Below, one piece after another: positions 1 through 6,888 of a DNA stretch of 23,119 nt. Positions within the stretch are counted from its first letter, which is position 1. Each line of letters starts with the position of its first letter. The DNA comes from JACKAN01 sp964502735. GTDB lineage: Bacteria; Bdellovibrionota; Bdellovibrionia; Bdellovibrionales; UBA1609. The stretch lies in contig CAZCYD010000050.1 of NCBI GenBank assembly GCA_964502735.1, positions 1 to 23,119 on the forward strand. The letters run 5' to 3'. A program made the translations under genes and the position numbers. A model generated the notes under the pieces. It searched no databases. It saw only the letters and a program-made list of their open reading frames with translations, and had not been told where the DNA came from.

Positions 1-180
1 CGTTAGAGGTACTGATCATATTTTCTGGAGTTCCTGTTTGAGTTTAGAAATTGGGCCCATAATCTAGGCTCAAATTCGGTGTGTCAATAGTTCATTTTAT
101 CTATGGACCCTATAACTTTGGTCGATATCCCAAAATGGAACAATTTTATTTAGTCTTAAAGTTGTCCGCATTTTGGCTGG

Positions 181-224
181 CACTTTATCCACATTTGCAC
201 CGCATTTTATCTACATTTGCTCCG
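181..224. repeat. Two tandem 22-bp repeats, each with a DnaA-box-like 9-mer
   Basis: Units 181-202 and 203-224 differ at three positions. The first contains TTATCCACA (185-193), identical to the strong DnaA box of E. coli; the second contains TTATCTACA (207-215), one mismatch away. The two 9-mers are 22 bp apart, about two helical turns, in the same orientation. The repeat itself is seen directly. DnaA binding is inference, since there are no dnaA, dnaN or AT-rich unwinding features nearby to suggest an origin. Confidence 0.6.
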
Positions 225-351
225 CAAAATAACGGTTTACGGCTGGTCAGGACCTCAAAAATTAAGTTTTGATGAAATTCTGACATAAAACAGGCTCAAA
301 ACCCGACTGATGTTGATTTTTAGCCATTTACAGCTTAACCTAAGCTTTTAA

Positions 352-365
352 TTGTGAGCTCACAA
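352..365. promoter_or_regulatory. 14-bp perfect palindrome before the RRM gene
   Basis: TTGTGAGCTCACAA is a perfect palindrome ending 22 bp before the start codon and 9 bp before the Shine-Dalgarno sequence AAGGAG (375-380). It resembles operator half-sites used by LacI/GalR or CRP-type regulators, but the two halves abut without the usual spacer. With no loop it is more likely a protein-binding site on DNA than an RNA hairpin. The regulator is unknown. Confidence 0.5.
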
Positions 366-387
366 GAGCCACTCAAGGAGTAATTAC

Positions 388-711
388 ATGTCTAAGTTAT
401 ATGTGGGAAATCTTTCCTACGAAGTTATGGAAGAGGAATTGAATGATCTATTTTCAGAAAAAGGTCAGGTTTCCTCTGTTAAGATCATAAGCGACAAGCA
501 AACTGGCAGATCTAAAGGTTTTGGATTTGTTGAAATGTCTACAAAAGAAGAGGCTAACGAAGTTATCTCTGCTTTTAATGGTTATGAATTCAAAGGTCGT
601 AGCTTAAAAATCAATGAAGCTATGGACAAACCAAGAGACAGTCGTGGCGGTGGCGGTCGTGATTTTCGCGGCGGCGGCGGTGGCGGCGGCGGAAGAGGTC
701 GTCGTTTTTAA
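388..711 (+). CDS. RRM-domain RNA-binding protein with Arg/Gly-rich tail
   Basis: This 107-residue protein is a single RNA recognition motif followed by a short RG-rich tail. RNP2 is seen as LYVGNL (residues 4-9) and RNP1 as KGFGFVEM (43-50), with the aromatic residues that stack on RNA bases in this family. From about residue 85 the protein is Gly/Arg-rich, encoded by runs of GGC/GGT codons. Small RRM proteins of this shape occur in cyanobacteria and many other bacteria, often as cold-inducible RNA chaperones or post-transcriptional regulators. That role is inferred here. The ATG follows a good AAGGAG Shine-Dalgarno sequence. The gene is monocistronic: a palindrome sits in its leader and a strong terminator follows it. 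The GC-rich triplet run could slip and vary the tail length between strains. Confidence 0.93.
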   Translation: MSKLYVGNLSYEVMEEELNDLFSEKGQVSSVKIISDKQTGRSKGFGFVEMSTKEEANEVISAFNGYEFKGRSLKINEAMDKPRDSRGGGGRDFRGGGGGGGGRGRRF

Positions 712-738
712 TTTTTGATAAAAATGAAAATTCAGAAC

Positions 739-772
739 AAAAAAGAGAAGCCTTAGCGCTTCTCTTTTTTTT
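739..772 (+). terminator. Rho-independent terminator of the RRM gene
   Basis: A perfect 13-bp stem (739-751 with 758-770) closes a 6-nt loop. It has an A-run on the left and eight T on the right (765-772), starting 27 nt after the stop codon. The matching A-run on the left means it could also work on the minus strand for the convergent gene at 851-1399. Confidence 0.92.
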
Positions 773-850
773 ATCACCTTTCAGATTAACTGGAATAAAT
801 AAAACTCAATAAATTGGTCGCAATGAAGGGGCTAAAATTAATCAAGACAA

Positions 851-1399
851 TTAATTAAGCAGAGAATTGCAAGTGCTTGTCGTTATAAACTTAGTGGTCT
901 TACGGTCTTTGTTAAGTTGAAGGTGTTCATAGATGTCATCGGGAGAAAGTCCGTAGCTTGCAAGTTCCGAGGAATTGGGATTTTTACTCCAGATTTCGGC
1001 AGACCAGTTGTTGGGTCTAGGCGGAATGCCCAAAATTTTTCCCACAAATTTGGAGCAATAGGTAGTTTGCTTGTCGTTCCACTCTGAGTTGACATTGGAG
1101 GCTATCCCGAACTGGGCTTCTATAAAATCTTCGGTGTACAGGGGGTGATGGTCGACCTCTACGATTTCAGCAATCTTGCCAAAAACTCGAAGGTCAGGAA
1201 CCCACTCTACGGGTCTGGGAGGGTAAGCGTGAACCCATCCTCCTTTGTAAGCAATGGCAACATGGCCAAAGCGTCCTCCGGGCTCTAAAACCACTAAGTT
1301 GCCATCAGGATCATAGAACTCAAGAAAGGCCACCTGGGTCTTTCCATAAGTGGTGCAGAAAAATAAAATTGTGGTGAAGAGTAAAATTAGACTTTTCAT
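851..1399 (-). CDS. Secreted papain-like (permuted NlpC/P60-type) protein
   Basis: This 182-residue protein begins with a signal peptide (residues 1-19: a Lys, then a hydrophobic core, ending TTYG). Two motifs resemble the circularly permuted NlpC/P60 papain-like fold (the YiiX/LRAT type), in which the catalytic His precedes the Cys. His46 lies in GRFGHVAIAY, followed by a G-x-x-VHAYP stretch. Cys115 lies in TTYCSKFVGKIL at the start of a helix. Such enzymes cut or transfer amide or ester bonds in peptidoglycan, lipids or proteins. The substrate cannot be read from the sequence. The ATG at 1399 has only a weak Shine-Dalgarno sequence (GGGG). Convergent with the RRM gene. Family assignment is by motif order only. 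Confidence 0.7.
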   Translation of the reverse strand: MKSLILLFTTILFFCTTYGKTQVAFLEFYDPDGNLVVLEPGGRFGHVAIAYKGGWVHAYPPRPVEWVPDLRVFGKIAEIVEVDHHPLYTEDFIEAQFGIASNVNSEWNDKQTTYCSKFVGKILGIPPRPNNWSAEIWSKNPNSSELASYGLSPDDIYEHLQLNKDRKTTKFITTSTCNSLLN

Positions 1400-1583
1400 A
1401 ATGCCCCAGAATCCATGCCATGGAAATAAGGGGTAATCAACACCTGTTTATCTTTTGTAGGTTTGAAAAAAAAAATAACAATCTGCGAGGGCTTGGGCAG
1501 GTGAATATCTTCTAGTCAAATAACTGGGATAGCGTGAGTTTTACCCACACTAGGTAGGTGATTTTTTTGCATCTTCGTACTTT

Positions 1584-2744
1584 ATGGTAAAGACTCGGGA
1601 AGTCATTTTCATGGCCATATTTATAATTTTCGCAAATGGCATTTTGTTTTTCTCTATGAACTCAACCCCTGAAGAAGATGTTTACACAGTTGCCAGCGTA
1701 ATGGCTAAGATCAATAAAGAAGTTTATGGAGAGAGGAAAGTGGCCTCTATAGGTCTTTCCGAGCCCCTGCCTCCAGAGCATTTGGTGCGAGACCTGCCAG
1801 GAATATTGGAAAGACTTGTTCATGTCAGTGGATTTAAGGAAGACATGAAGTGGAAGCTTTATCTGGAGGCTTGTTTACGACGTGAGATCAAGTATTGTTT
1901 TCAGCTAGTTGAGAGATGGTCCAGTTTTGCTAAGGATGATTTTATTGGAGCCCCCATAAATCCCCTATTTCAAGAAGTGACAATTCATTTAGTCTTGTTT
2001 GCTTGTTATTTGGAGAGTCAGCAGTATTTTGCGCAAAATAAAAATGGAGAATTCAATTGCAGTCGTTATCGTTATATCGCAGAAAAAATGGAAGTAGAAT
2101 CAGATCTGGCCCAACAATTTTACTATTACTGTGCTGAAGACAATGAGCTAGCTTGTATTGAACAGCTTTATTACATGCACAAAACAGGATTACACAAAAC
2201 GGGCTCTACCACCCGGACGAGTGAAACCACTCTTTATCGTTTTTGCCAGTTGGGACATCTTGGGGCCTGTCAGCTCTGGTTAGAATATTATTCGCATGAG
2301 GGCTCTCAAACTCATCGCGAGAGTGTGCAAATGAGAGCTTGTTTACTAGGAGGTTACAAGGAGTGTGAGCATTTGATGCACAAAGGATCGGTTCTTTATG
2401 CGGAAAGAGCGACCCATTATCTTATTCAATCGTGCATAAATGAAAACAAGAACTGTGAAGCTCTAGCTTCACTTGTAAGTTTAAATAAATTGCAGGATCA
2501 AAAAATGCCAATTTTGAGTGAACTCTGCCGTCAGGGGTATGCACGTTACTGTCACCATTTGGTCATTGAAGAGTCAAAAAAATATGGGATTCTCGTAGCT
2601 AAGTCTCATCTGAAAACGCGTTGCCAACTCTATTTTAGGCGAGCTGGATCTTCGTGTTCACTGTCGCAGAGTCTTGAATGCAAGGACTTTCACAAACTTT
2701 GCGAAGAGTATCAGGTTAACTCTGTTCAATTTTCTCATCGATAA
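1584..2744 (+). CDS. Membrane-anchored C-X7-C helical-repeat protein (Sel1/Hcp-like)
   Basis: This 386-residue protein has a hydrophobic N-terminal segment (about residues 8-24; signal anchor or uncleaved signal). The rest is predicted mainly helical and rich in cysteine. Cysteine pairs recur: Cys97/105, 183/191, 221/229, 253/261 and 315/323 are all C-X7-C, and 284/291 is C-X6-C. In the C-terminal half successive pairs are 31-38 residues apart. This is the pattern of disulfide-bridged Sel1-like repeats in Helicobacter cysteine-rich (Hcp) proteins, so an exported helical solenoid for protein-protein contacts is a reasonable inference. An enzymatic role is not supported. The first ATG lacks a Shine-Dalgarno sequence; ATG 1611, preceded by GGGAAG, is an alternative that keeps the hydrophobic segment. 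The 3' end overlaps the next, convergent gene by 29 bp. Confidence 0.8.
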   Translation: MVKTREVIFMAIFIIFANGILFFSMNSTPEEDVYTVASVMAKINKEVYGERKVASIGLSEPLPPEHLVRDLPGILERLVHVSGFKEDMKWKLYLEACLRREIKYCFQLVERWSSFAKDDFIGAPINPLFQEVTIHLVLFACYLESQQYFAQNKNGEFNCSRYRYIAEKMEVESDLAQQFYYYCAEDNELACIEQLYYMHKTGLHKTGSTTRTSETTLYRFCQLGHLGACQLWLEYYSHEGSQTHRESVQMRACLLGGYKECEHLMHKGSVLYAERATHYLIQSCINENKNCEALASLVSLNKLQDQKMPILSELCRQGYARYCHHLVIEESKKYGILVAKSHLKTRCQLYFRRAGSSCSLSQSLECKDFHKLCEEYQVNSVQFSHR

Positions 2745-3390
2745 GATTGTCCTCGAGGTCAACTTGAGCACACTGACCTCTGCTCTCCGCACAGTACCAA
2801 TTGTTAATTTTGTGAATGGGGGGAGCAAAAATAGAATTGATCTCATAGTCTTTAATAAATTTCTCAAAATCTTTTATAAAGGGTCGATTTTTTTCAACCT
2901 GATGGCCCTTACCTTTTTTGATAATTTTCCACAAATTTTGAGGCAGTTCTGGGGCTTCGTTACCCCAATAAACATAGTGCTGACTAATGAGAACATTTTT
3001 TCCCTTGAGATCAGAATCAATGTTGGACTCGTCGTGTACGCTGGGGCGCAGAACGGGTTCATCCACGCCTTCGATAAAATCATATATGCAATCTCCAACA
3101 AGCTGCTCATAAGTGGCTGAGGGTCTTTGAGGAATTTTCTCAGCACATTCTTTGCGACAAAAGTCATTGTAATCAGACATAGAAAGAACATTCGTGACTT
3201 TCATAGCAAACACAACTCGACGACTTGCATCTTTTAATCCTGACTCAGGAGAGGCAAAGCCAACGATCCAGTCGCCAACCTTAGCGGATCTTCGTATAGC
3301 AGGTTTGGTGAGAGCAAGAGTGCAATAGTTGCCGAAAGGGTTTGGAGAAGCGCCACAATCATTTTTTAAGCAAAAAGTATAAAGTTCCAT
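2716..3390 (-). CDS. Nmad2-like protein (nucleotide modification associated domain 2)
   Basis: This protein of about 224 residues starts MELYTFCLKNDCGASPNPFG, followed by CTLALTKPAIRRSAKVGDWIVGFAS. That arrangement (an opening beta strand, an APNPF-like turn, a CTLA strand, the K-P-x-I-R-R motif and a G-D-W-I-V-G strand) is what I recall for Nmad2, a domain found with DNA-base modification genes in phage and bacterial genomes. Its molecular activity is not established. I see no base hydroxylase, glycosyltransferase or methylase next to it, so this copy is an orphan. An upstream in-frame ATG at 3408 would add six residues, but family members usually begin at the M-x-L-Y position, so I prefer 3390. 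The gene is divergent from the metal permease and convergently overlaps the preceding gene by 29 bp. Recognition is from memory, without a search. Confidence 0.72.
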   Translation of the reverse strand: MELYTFCLKNDCGASPNPFGNYCTLALTKPAIRRSAKVGDWIVGFASPESGLKDASRRVVFAMKVTNVLSMSDYNDFCRKECAEKIPQRPSATYEQLVGDCIYDFIEGVDEPVLRPSVHDESNIDSDLKGKNVLISQHYVYWGNEAPELPQNLWKIIKKGKGHQVEKNRPFIKDFEKFIKDYEINSIFAPPIHKINNWYCAESRGQCAQVDLEDNLIDEKIEQS

Positions 3391-3459
3391 AACCAGCAAC
3401 GTTACCATTGAAAGTCAGATAAATTGACTTGCAACGCATCATCGAATAATAATCAAATA

Positions 3460-4536
3460 ATGAGCGACTGCTGCGGCCATGAAGACTTATCACAGACAAG
3501 ATCATCACATGTAAAAAAAAGAGATTGGCTTTTGTGGGGGAGTTTAAGTGTAACGGGTTTAGCTTATCTCTTTCATCTGCTGAGTTTTGTATTGCCATTT
3601 TCAAACGCATGGCCTCATGCGCTTGTGCATTTTCCACATGCTGTATTTGATTTATTTAACAAAATGTCTCTGGGTATGGCTTTGGGAATTTTCTTTGTTG
3701 GCCTACTTAACTTGGTTCCAAGAGAGCTTATTGTGTGTGCGTTGGGCAGGCATCAAGGTTTAAAGGGTATCTTAAGGGCTACAGCCCTAGGTGTTCTATT
3801 AGACCTATGTAGTCATGGTATTTTAATGGTGGGAATGAAACTTTTTGAAAGGGGGGCCTCATTGGGGCAAACGATGGCCTTTCTGATCGCAAGTCCTTGG
3901 AATTCAATTTCTTTGACATTTATTTTGATTGCTCTGATTGGTTTGCCGTGGACATTGGTTTTTATACTGGCCTCTGCCGTGATTGCCGTCATTAGTGGGC
4001 TGATATTTGATGGGCTAGTGAGTAGAAATAAGCTTCCTGCAAGGCAGAGGGAAGTTGAACTCCCAGAAGACTATCAGTTTTTTCGTGAAGCTAAAATTCA
4101 TTTTTCTGGGTTGCAATTTAATTACAAGACGTGGATTGGAATTCTCATTAATGGAGTTAAGGAGTCTAGACCCATATTAAAGTGGCTTTTTTTTGGCTTA
4201 GTAGTCGCAGCCTTTTTGCAAGCTTTTGTGTCAACAGATGTACTTAAAACCTATTTTGGTCCCACTATTTTGGGCCTTCTTTCAACCTTGGTCGTCACGA
4301 CGATTATTGAGGTGTGTTCTGAGGGCTCGACGCCGATTGCAGCTGATATTTTTAACAGGGCTGAAGCCCCAGGCAATGCCTTTACTTTTTTAATGGCAGG
4401 AGTCGCCACCGACTACACAGAAATTATGGCCATTAAAGAGACGATGAGATCTTGGAAGGTGGCACTTTTTCTTCCTTTGATAACGGTTCCGCAGATTTTG
4501 CTTTTATCCTATATACTGAATTTATCTTTTACGTAG
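3460..4536 (+). CDS. SO_0444/YraQ-type permease, probable Cu/Zn efflux transporter
   Basis: This polytopic membrane protein has about 358 residues. After a short cytosolic stretch starting SDCCGHED there are hydrophobic segments in two blocks separated by a charged linker (roughly residues 185-225). Family signatures are the S-P-W-N-S motif near residue 145 and C-S-E-G-S-T-P-I-A near residue 285, followed by an A-P-G-N...AGVATDYTE segment. These match the DUF318/YraQ permease superfamily, subgroup SO_0444, which is annotated as copper/zinc efflux. The substrate is inferred from the family, the N-terminal Cys-Cys-x-His and the downstream His/Cys-rich lipoprotein. A TTG at 3424 would extend it by 12 residues; the ATG at 3460 is more likely, although neither has a clear Shine-Dalgarno sequence. 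The stop codon lies inside an inverted repeat. Confidence 0.82.
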   Translation: MSDCCGHEDLSQTRSSHVKKRDWLLWGSLSVTGLAYLFHLLSFVLPFSNAWPHALVHFPHAVFDLFNKMSLGMALGIFFVGLLNLVPRELIVCALGRHQGLKGILRATALGVLLDLCSHGILMVGMKLFERGASLGQTMAFLIASPWNSISLTFILIALIGLPWTLVFILASAVIAVISGLIFDGLVSRNKLPARQREVELPEDYQFFREAKIHFSGLQFNYKTWIGILINGVKESRPILKWLFFGLVVAAFLQAFVSTDVLKTYFGPTILGLLSTLVVTTIIEVCSEGSTPIAADIFNRAEAPGNAFTFLMAGVATDYTEIMAIKETMRSWKVALFLPLITVPQILLLSYILNLSFT

Positions 4537-4550
4537 ACTATACGTAAAAG
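4526..4550. promoter_or_regulatory. Perfect 10-bp inverted repeat between permease and lipoprotein genes
   Basis: CTTTTACGTA (4526-4535) and TACGTAAAAG (4541-4550) pair perfectly around a 5-nt spacer. The repeat spans the permease stop codon and lies 57 bp before the lipoprotein start. It is not followed by a T-run, so a classical terminator is unlikely. It could be an operator for a metal sensor that controls the lipoprotein separately, or an RNA stem that adjusts expression between the two genes. Confidence 0.5.
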
Positions 4551-4606
4551 ACTACACTCTGACTCAAAAATGTGATGGAATAGAGCCTCATCAAGGAGGT
4601 AAGATG

Positions 4607-4915
4607 ATGTTTGATAAAATAATGTTAAAAAGGTTTATGTTTGCGGTTTTGTTGTTTTCTTTTTTGGGAGCTTGTGCCCACAAAAAACACCACAGAGATC
4701 ATCATGTTATGACGGCGGAACAGCATCAATCAATGGCTAAGGCTCATCAAGAGGCGGCTGAGTGTTTAAATGACAGCAAAAAGAACAAGGAAGACTGTCA
4801 CAAGATAATGAAAGAGGCAAAGTCAAAAATTAAGGGAAAGGAATCTAAAGGCTGTTGCTATAAATCTAAAAAATCTTGCGACGAAAAATCTTGCAAATTA
4901 GAGGATGAAGGTTAG
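4607..4915 (+). CDS. Small His/Cys-rich lipoprotein, probable metal-binding partner of the permease
   Basis: This protein of 102-103 residues has a lipoprotein signal: basic start, hydrophobic core and lipobox FLGAC, with the lipidated Cys at position 23 (counted from ATG 4607). Directly after it comes a histidine cluster (H-K-K-H-H-R-D-H-H), then a helical middle with further His and Cys. The tail carries CCYKSKKSCDEKSC. These residues would bind soft or borderline metals such as Cu or Zn; this is inference from composition. It sits downstream of the permease on the same strand, which supports a shared metal-handling role. Two adjacent ATG codons exist (4604 and 4607). The consensus AAGGAGGT (4593-4600) fits 4607 better by spacing. 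No known family is recognised. Confidence 0.8.
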   Translation: MFDKIMLKRFMFAVLLFSFLGACAHKKHHRDHHVMTAEQHQSMAKAHQEAAECLNDSKKNKEDCHKIMKEAKSKIKGKESKGCCYKSKKSCDEKSCKLEDEG

Positions 4916-4959
4916 TCTTAAGCTCATTTACAATTTGTTTTTCTGTTCCCATTGCACTA

Positions 4960-5089
4960 AATTATTTCTATAAAAGTAGGAATAAATAGCCCTCCTGTCC
5001 AGTTTTCGATAATTATTCCTAATTTTATAGAAATAATTATCGAAAGCGAGTTGTTTATGATATTATTACTACATATATAGAAATAATAT
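4960..5089. promoter_or_regulatory. hipBA operator region: inverted and direct repeats
   Basis: The 12-mer TATAGAAATAAT occurs on the plus strand at 5026-5037 and 5076-5087, 50 bp apart, and on the minus strand at 4961-4972. The minus copy and the 5026 copy extend to a perfect 16-bp inverted repeat (4960-4975 with 5023-5038). A separate perfect 14-bp inverted repeat pairs TTTCGATAATTATT (5004-5017) with 5032-5045, overlapping the middle copy. The last copy overlaps the predicted -10 box. HipB-type antitoxins repress their own operon through several upstream operators, so these are the obvious binding sites. Which of the two repeat families HipB recognises is not determined. Confidence 0.7.
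5051..5079 (+). promoter_or_regulatory. hipBA promoter
   Basis: A -35-like TTGTTT (5051-5056) and a -10-like TATATA (5074-5079) are separated by exactly 17 bp. Transcription would begin near 5086, about 12 nt before the hipB start. The final operator repeat (5076-5087) covers the -10 box and start point, so binding there would block RNA polymerase. Confidence 0.6.
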
Positions 5090-5097
5090 AGGATCCT

Positions 5098-5346
5098 ATG
5101 GCTCGATCGATTCAAGTTAAAGAAGCTCCTAAGATTCCTGAGATCTCTACTCGCCAGGATCTGGCGAAGTTTGTGAGAGCTCGGAGAACTCAATCAGGTT
5201 TACGTATCGACGATGCTGCGGCTCTATGTGGAGTGTCTGTTGAAACACTTTCGAAAATTGAAACGGGAAAGGCCGGAGTCACCGTTGATAGTTTATTCAA
5301 AGTCTTAAATGGTTTAGGTATTCAGTTGAAGGTGAAGCCGTGGTGA
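5098..5346 (+). CDS. hipB: HipB-type antitoxin, XRE helix-turn-helix repressor
   Basis: This 82-residue protein has an XRE helix-turn-helix domain at about residues 20-78. It runs from DLAKFVRARRTQSGLRIDDAAALCGVS through the recognition helix (VETLSKIETGKAG) to FKVLNGLGIQLKV. It ends in Pro-Trp. E. coli HipB also ends in a Trp (Trp88) that contacts HipA, so the terminal Trp82 supports the pairing. It should neutralise HipA and, with it, repress the operon. AGGA (5090-5093) serves as the ribosome-binding site. The stop codon overlaps the start of hipA, indicating translational coupling. Its upstream region is full of repeats that look like its own operators. Confidence 0.92.
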   Translation: MARSIQVKEAPKIPEISTRQDLAKFVRARRTQSGLRIDDAAALCGVSVETLSKIETGKAGVTVDSLFKVLNGLGIQLKVKPW

Positions 5347-6620
5347 GATCCCGCACAGCTAGGCTCCATGTCATGTATGAGGGAATGCCTGTGGGAGAAA
5401 TAATTTATGATCTTGAATCTCAAAAGTTTGGTTTAATTTACTCTGAGGGCTGGCGGCAGAAGGGCTTTGCATTGTCTCCTCATCTGCCTTTGTTGGGGGA
5501 GATTGATTCAGAAAATGTATCAAAATTTTTAGAAAACTTATTGCCTGAGGAAGAGGCACTAAAAAGTCTAGCTCGAACTCTGCAAACAACGTCTGGCAAT
5601 GTTTTTGGCTTAATTTCTGCTATTGGTAAAGATGCAACCGGTGCCTTTACCTTTTCTGCAGAGGCTAATCAAAGCAAAACGACGTTTCGCCCTATCCCAA
5701 TTAAAGAATTAACAGAAAGAGTTTTAAAGCGAGCAAGTCTACCGCTTAGTATCTGGGATGGAAAACCAAGGCTTTCTCTAGCCGGAGTTCAGGAGAAGCT
5801 GGGCGTGACTTTAAAAGATGGAGAGTATGGATTTGGAGAAGGAGAATTAGCTTCTACTCATATTCTCAAATTCAGTAAAGGTGAATTGCATTTTGTTTTA
5901 AATGAATTCTTCTGCATGACACTAGCGAAAAATGTAGGACTGAGTTGCGCAAATGTACAACTTATTCATCTCGGTGAACGAGTATTACAAGTTGAGCGAT
6001 TTGATCGATACTGGAAAACATCAGAATATGTGAGGCGTCTCCATGTGGTAGATGGTTGCCAGATTTTCAATGTTCCACCGTCGTTTAAATATCAGCGAAT
6101 TCTCCCAAATGGTCCCCACCAGAATGACTATTTAAGTCCAGTTAACATTACGAATTTATCGTCATTTTGTCAAAAGTGCCGAGTGCCAGCCAAGGCAAGG
6201 TTGCAGTTGTTAAAATGGATATTATTTAATCTTCTTATTGGAAATACAGATAGCCATGGGAAAAATATTTCTTACTTTGTGAGCGAGGCCGGGTATGACT
6301 TAGCTCCCGCCTATGATCTATTAAACGTAACGGTGTACGACAACTTTAACCACGATTTAGCTCTTATGATTGGGGATACTTTTTTACTAGACGAAGTGAA
6401 TGCTTATCAGTTAGCGGCAATGTCACAGCAGATCGAACTGGCCCCTAAGTTTGTTGCAGTTCAGTTGAAAAAACTTTGTCAAGACAGTTTGAAGCAAATC
6501 GATTTAATATCAATAGACGGTCAGAGTGAACAAGAAAAGGAGTTCATATATAAGCTGGTTAAAAACATAAAAGATCGTATAAATAAGTTTTTAAAACAGA
6601 CGGATTTAATGGATATGTAA
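5340..6620 (+). CDS. hipA: HipA-type serine/threonine kinase toxin
   Basis: This 426-residue protein is full length for HipA (about 440 in E. coli). The N-terminal subdomain occupies about residues 1-110. The kinase core shows the P-loop serine Ser146 in RLSLAGVQEKLGV (Ser150, the autophosphorylated residue of E. coli), Lys177 in THILKFS (Lys181), Asp304 and Asn309 in GNTDSHGKN (Asp309/Asn314) and Asp326 in APAYDLL (Asp332). All catalytic positions are intact, so an active kinase is expected. E. coli HipA phosphorylates glutamyl-tRNA synthetase and causes growth arrest; HipA homologues differ in target, so the target here is unknown. The gene starts at GTG 5340 or GTG 5343, overlapping the hipB stop codon by 7 or 4 bp. 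The hipBA pair, with the AAA ATPase nearby, looks like accessory DNA. Confidence 0.95.
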   Translation: MVRSRTARLHVMYEGMPVGEIIYDLESQKFGLIYSEGWRQKGFALSPHLPLLGEIDSENVSKFLENLLPEEEALKSLARTLQTTSGNVFGLISAIGKDATGAFTFSAEANQSKTTFRPIPIKELTERVLKRASLPLSIWDGKPRLSLAGVQEKLGVTLKDGEYGFGEGELASTHILKFSKGELHFVLNEFFCMTLAKNVGLSCANVQLIHLGERVLQVERFDRYWKTSEYVRRLHVVDGCQIFNVPPSFKYQRILPNGPHQNDYLSPVNITNLSSFCQKCRVPAKARLQLLKWILFNLLIGNTDSHGKNISYFVSEAGYDLAPAYDLLNVTVYDNFNHDLALMIGDTFLLDEVNAYQLAAMSQQIELAPKFVAVQLKKLCQDSLKQIDLISIDGQSEQEKEFIYKLVKNIKDRINKFLKQTDLMDM

Positions 6621-6888
6621 GGTTCCAGCGGAGAAGGGTTCTAATATTTGCGTTTAACTTCTTCACAGTTTAATGAAAATTTATTTAACCTTTTGAGTTT
6701 GCTAAGGATTCTTGCCGGCTCAAAAGATAAGAGTCATAAAAATCTTTTGTCAGTTTAAAAGTTGAGTAAAAAAAGAGACTTTTAAAGTTTTATCAGTTTG
6801 TGAGTTCATATAACTATCTGTAATAACAAGAAAAAATGGAAGATTTAAAAAGCTCGATGGTACCAATATTGCTTATATATGCAAGCAT

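Larger units (their letters stand above)
1..387. other. Non-coding stretch upstream of the RRM protein gene
   Basis: No convincing gene is seen here. A 63-codon open frame at 81-272 has no Shine-Dalgarno sequence and unconvincing composition. The stretch holds a 22-bp tandem duplication at 181-224 and a 14-bp palindrome at 352-365, both listed separately. A promoter for the downstream gene probably lies around 310-345, but I cannot point to good -35 and -10 boxes. Confidence 0.5.

Noticed and set aside
174..200. Second sigma-54 promoter (TGGCAC at the first repeat)
   Set aside because: The required GC is not 10 bp after the GG.
181..224. Replication origin
   Set aside because: Only two DnaA-like boxes, no AT-rich unwinding element, and no dnaA, dnaN, gidA or parA genes nearby.
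81..272. 63-codon open frame upstream of the RRM gene
   Set aside because: No ribosome-binding site, covers the tandem repeat, and its composition is not protein-like.
2674..3120. Plus-strand open frame of 148 codons
   Set aside because: Antisense shadow of the Nmad2-like gene and the end of the repeat protein; no family features.
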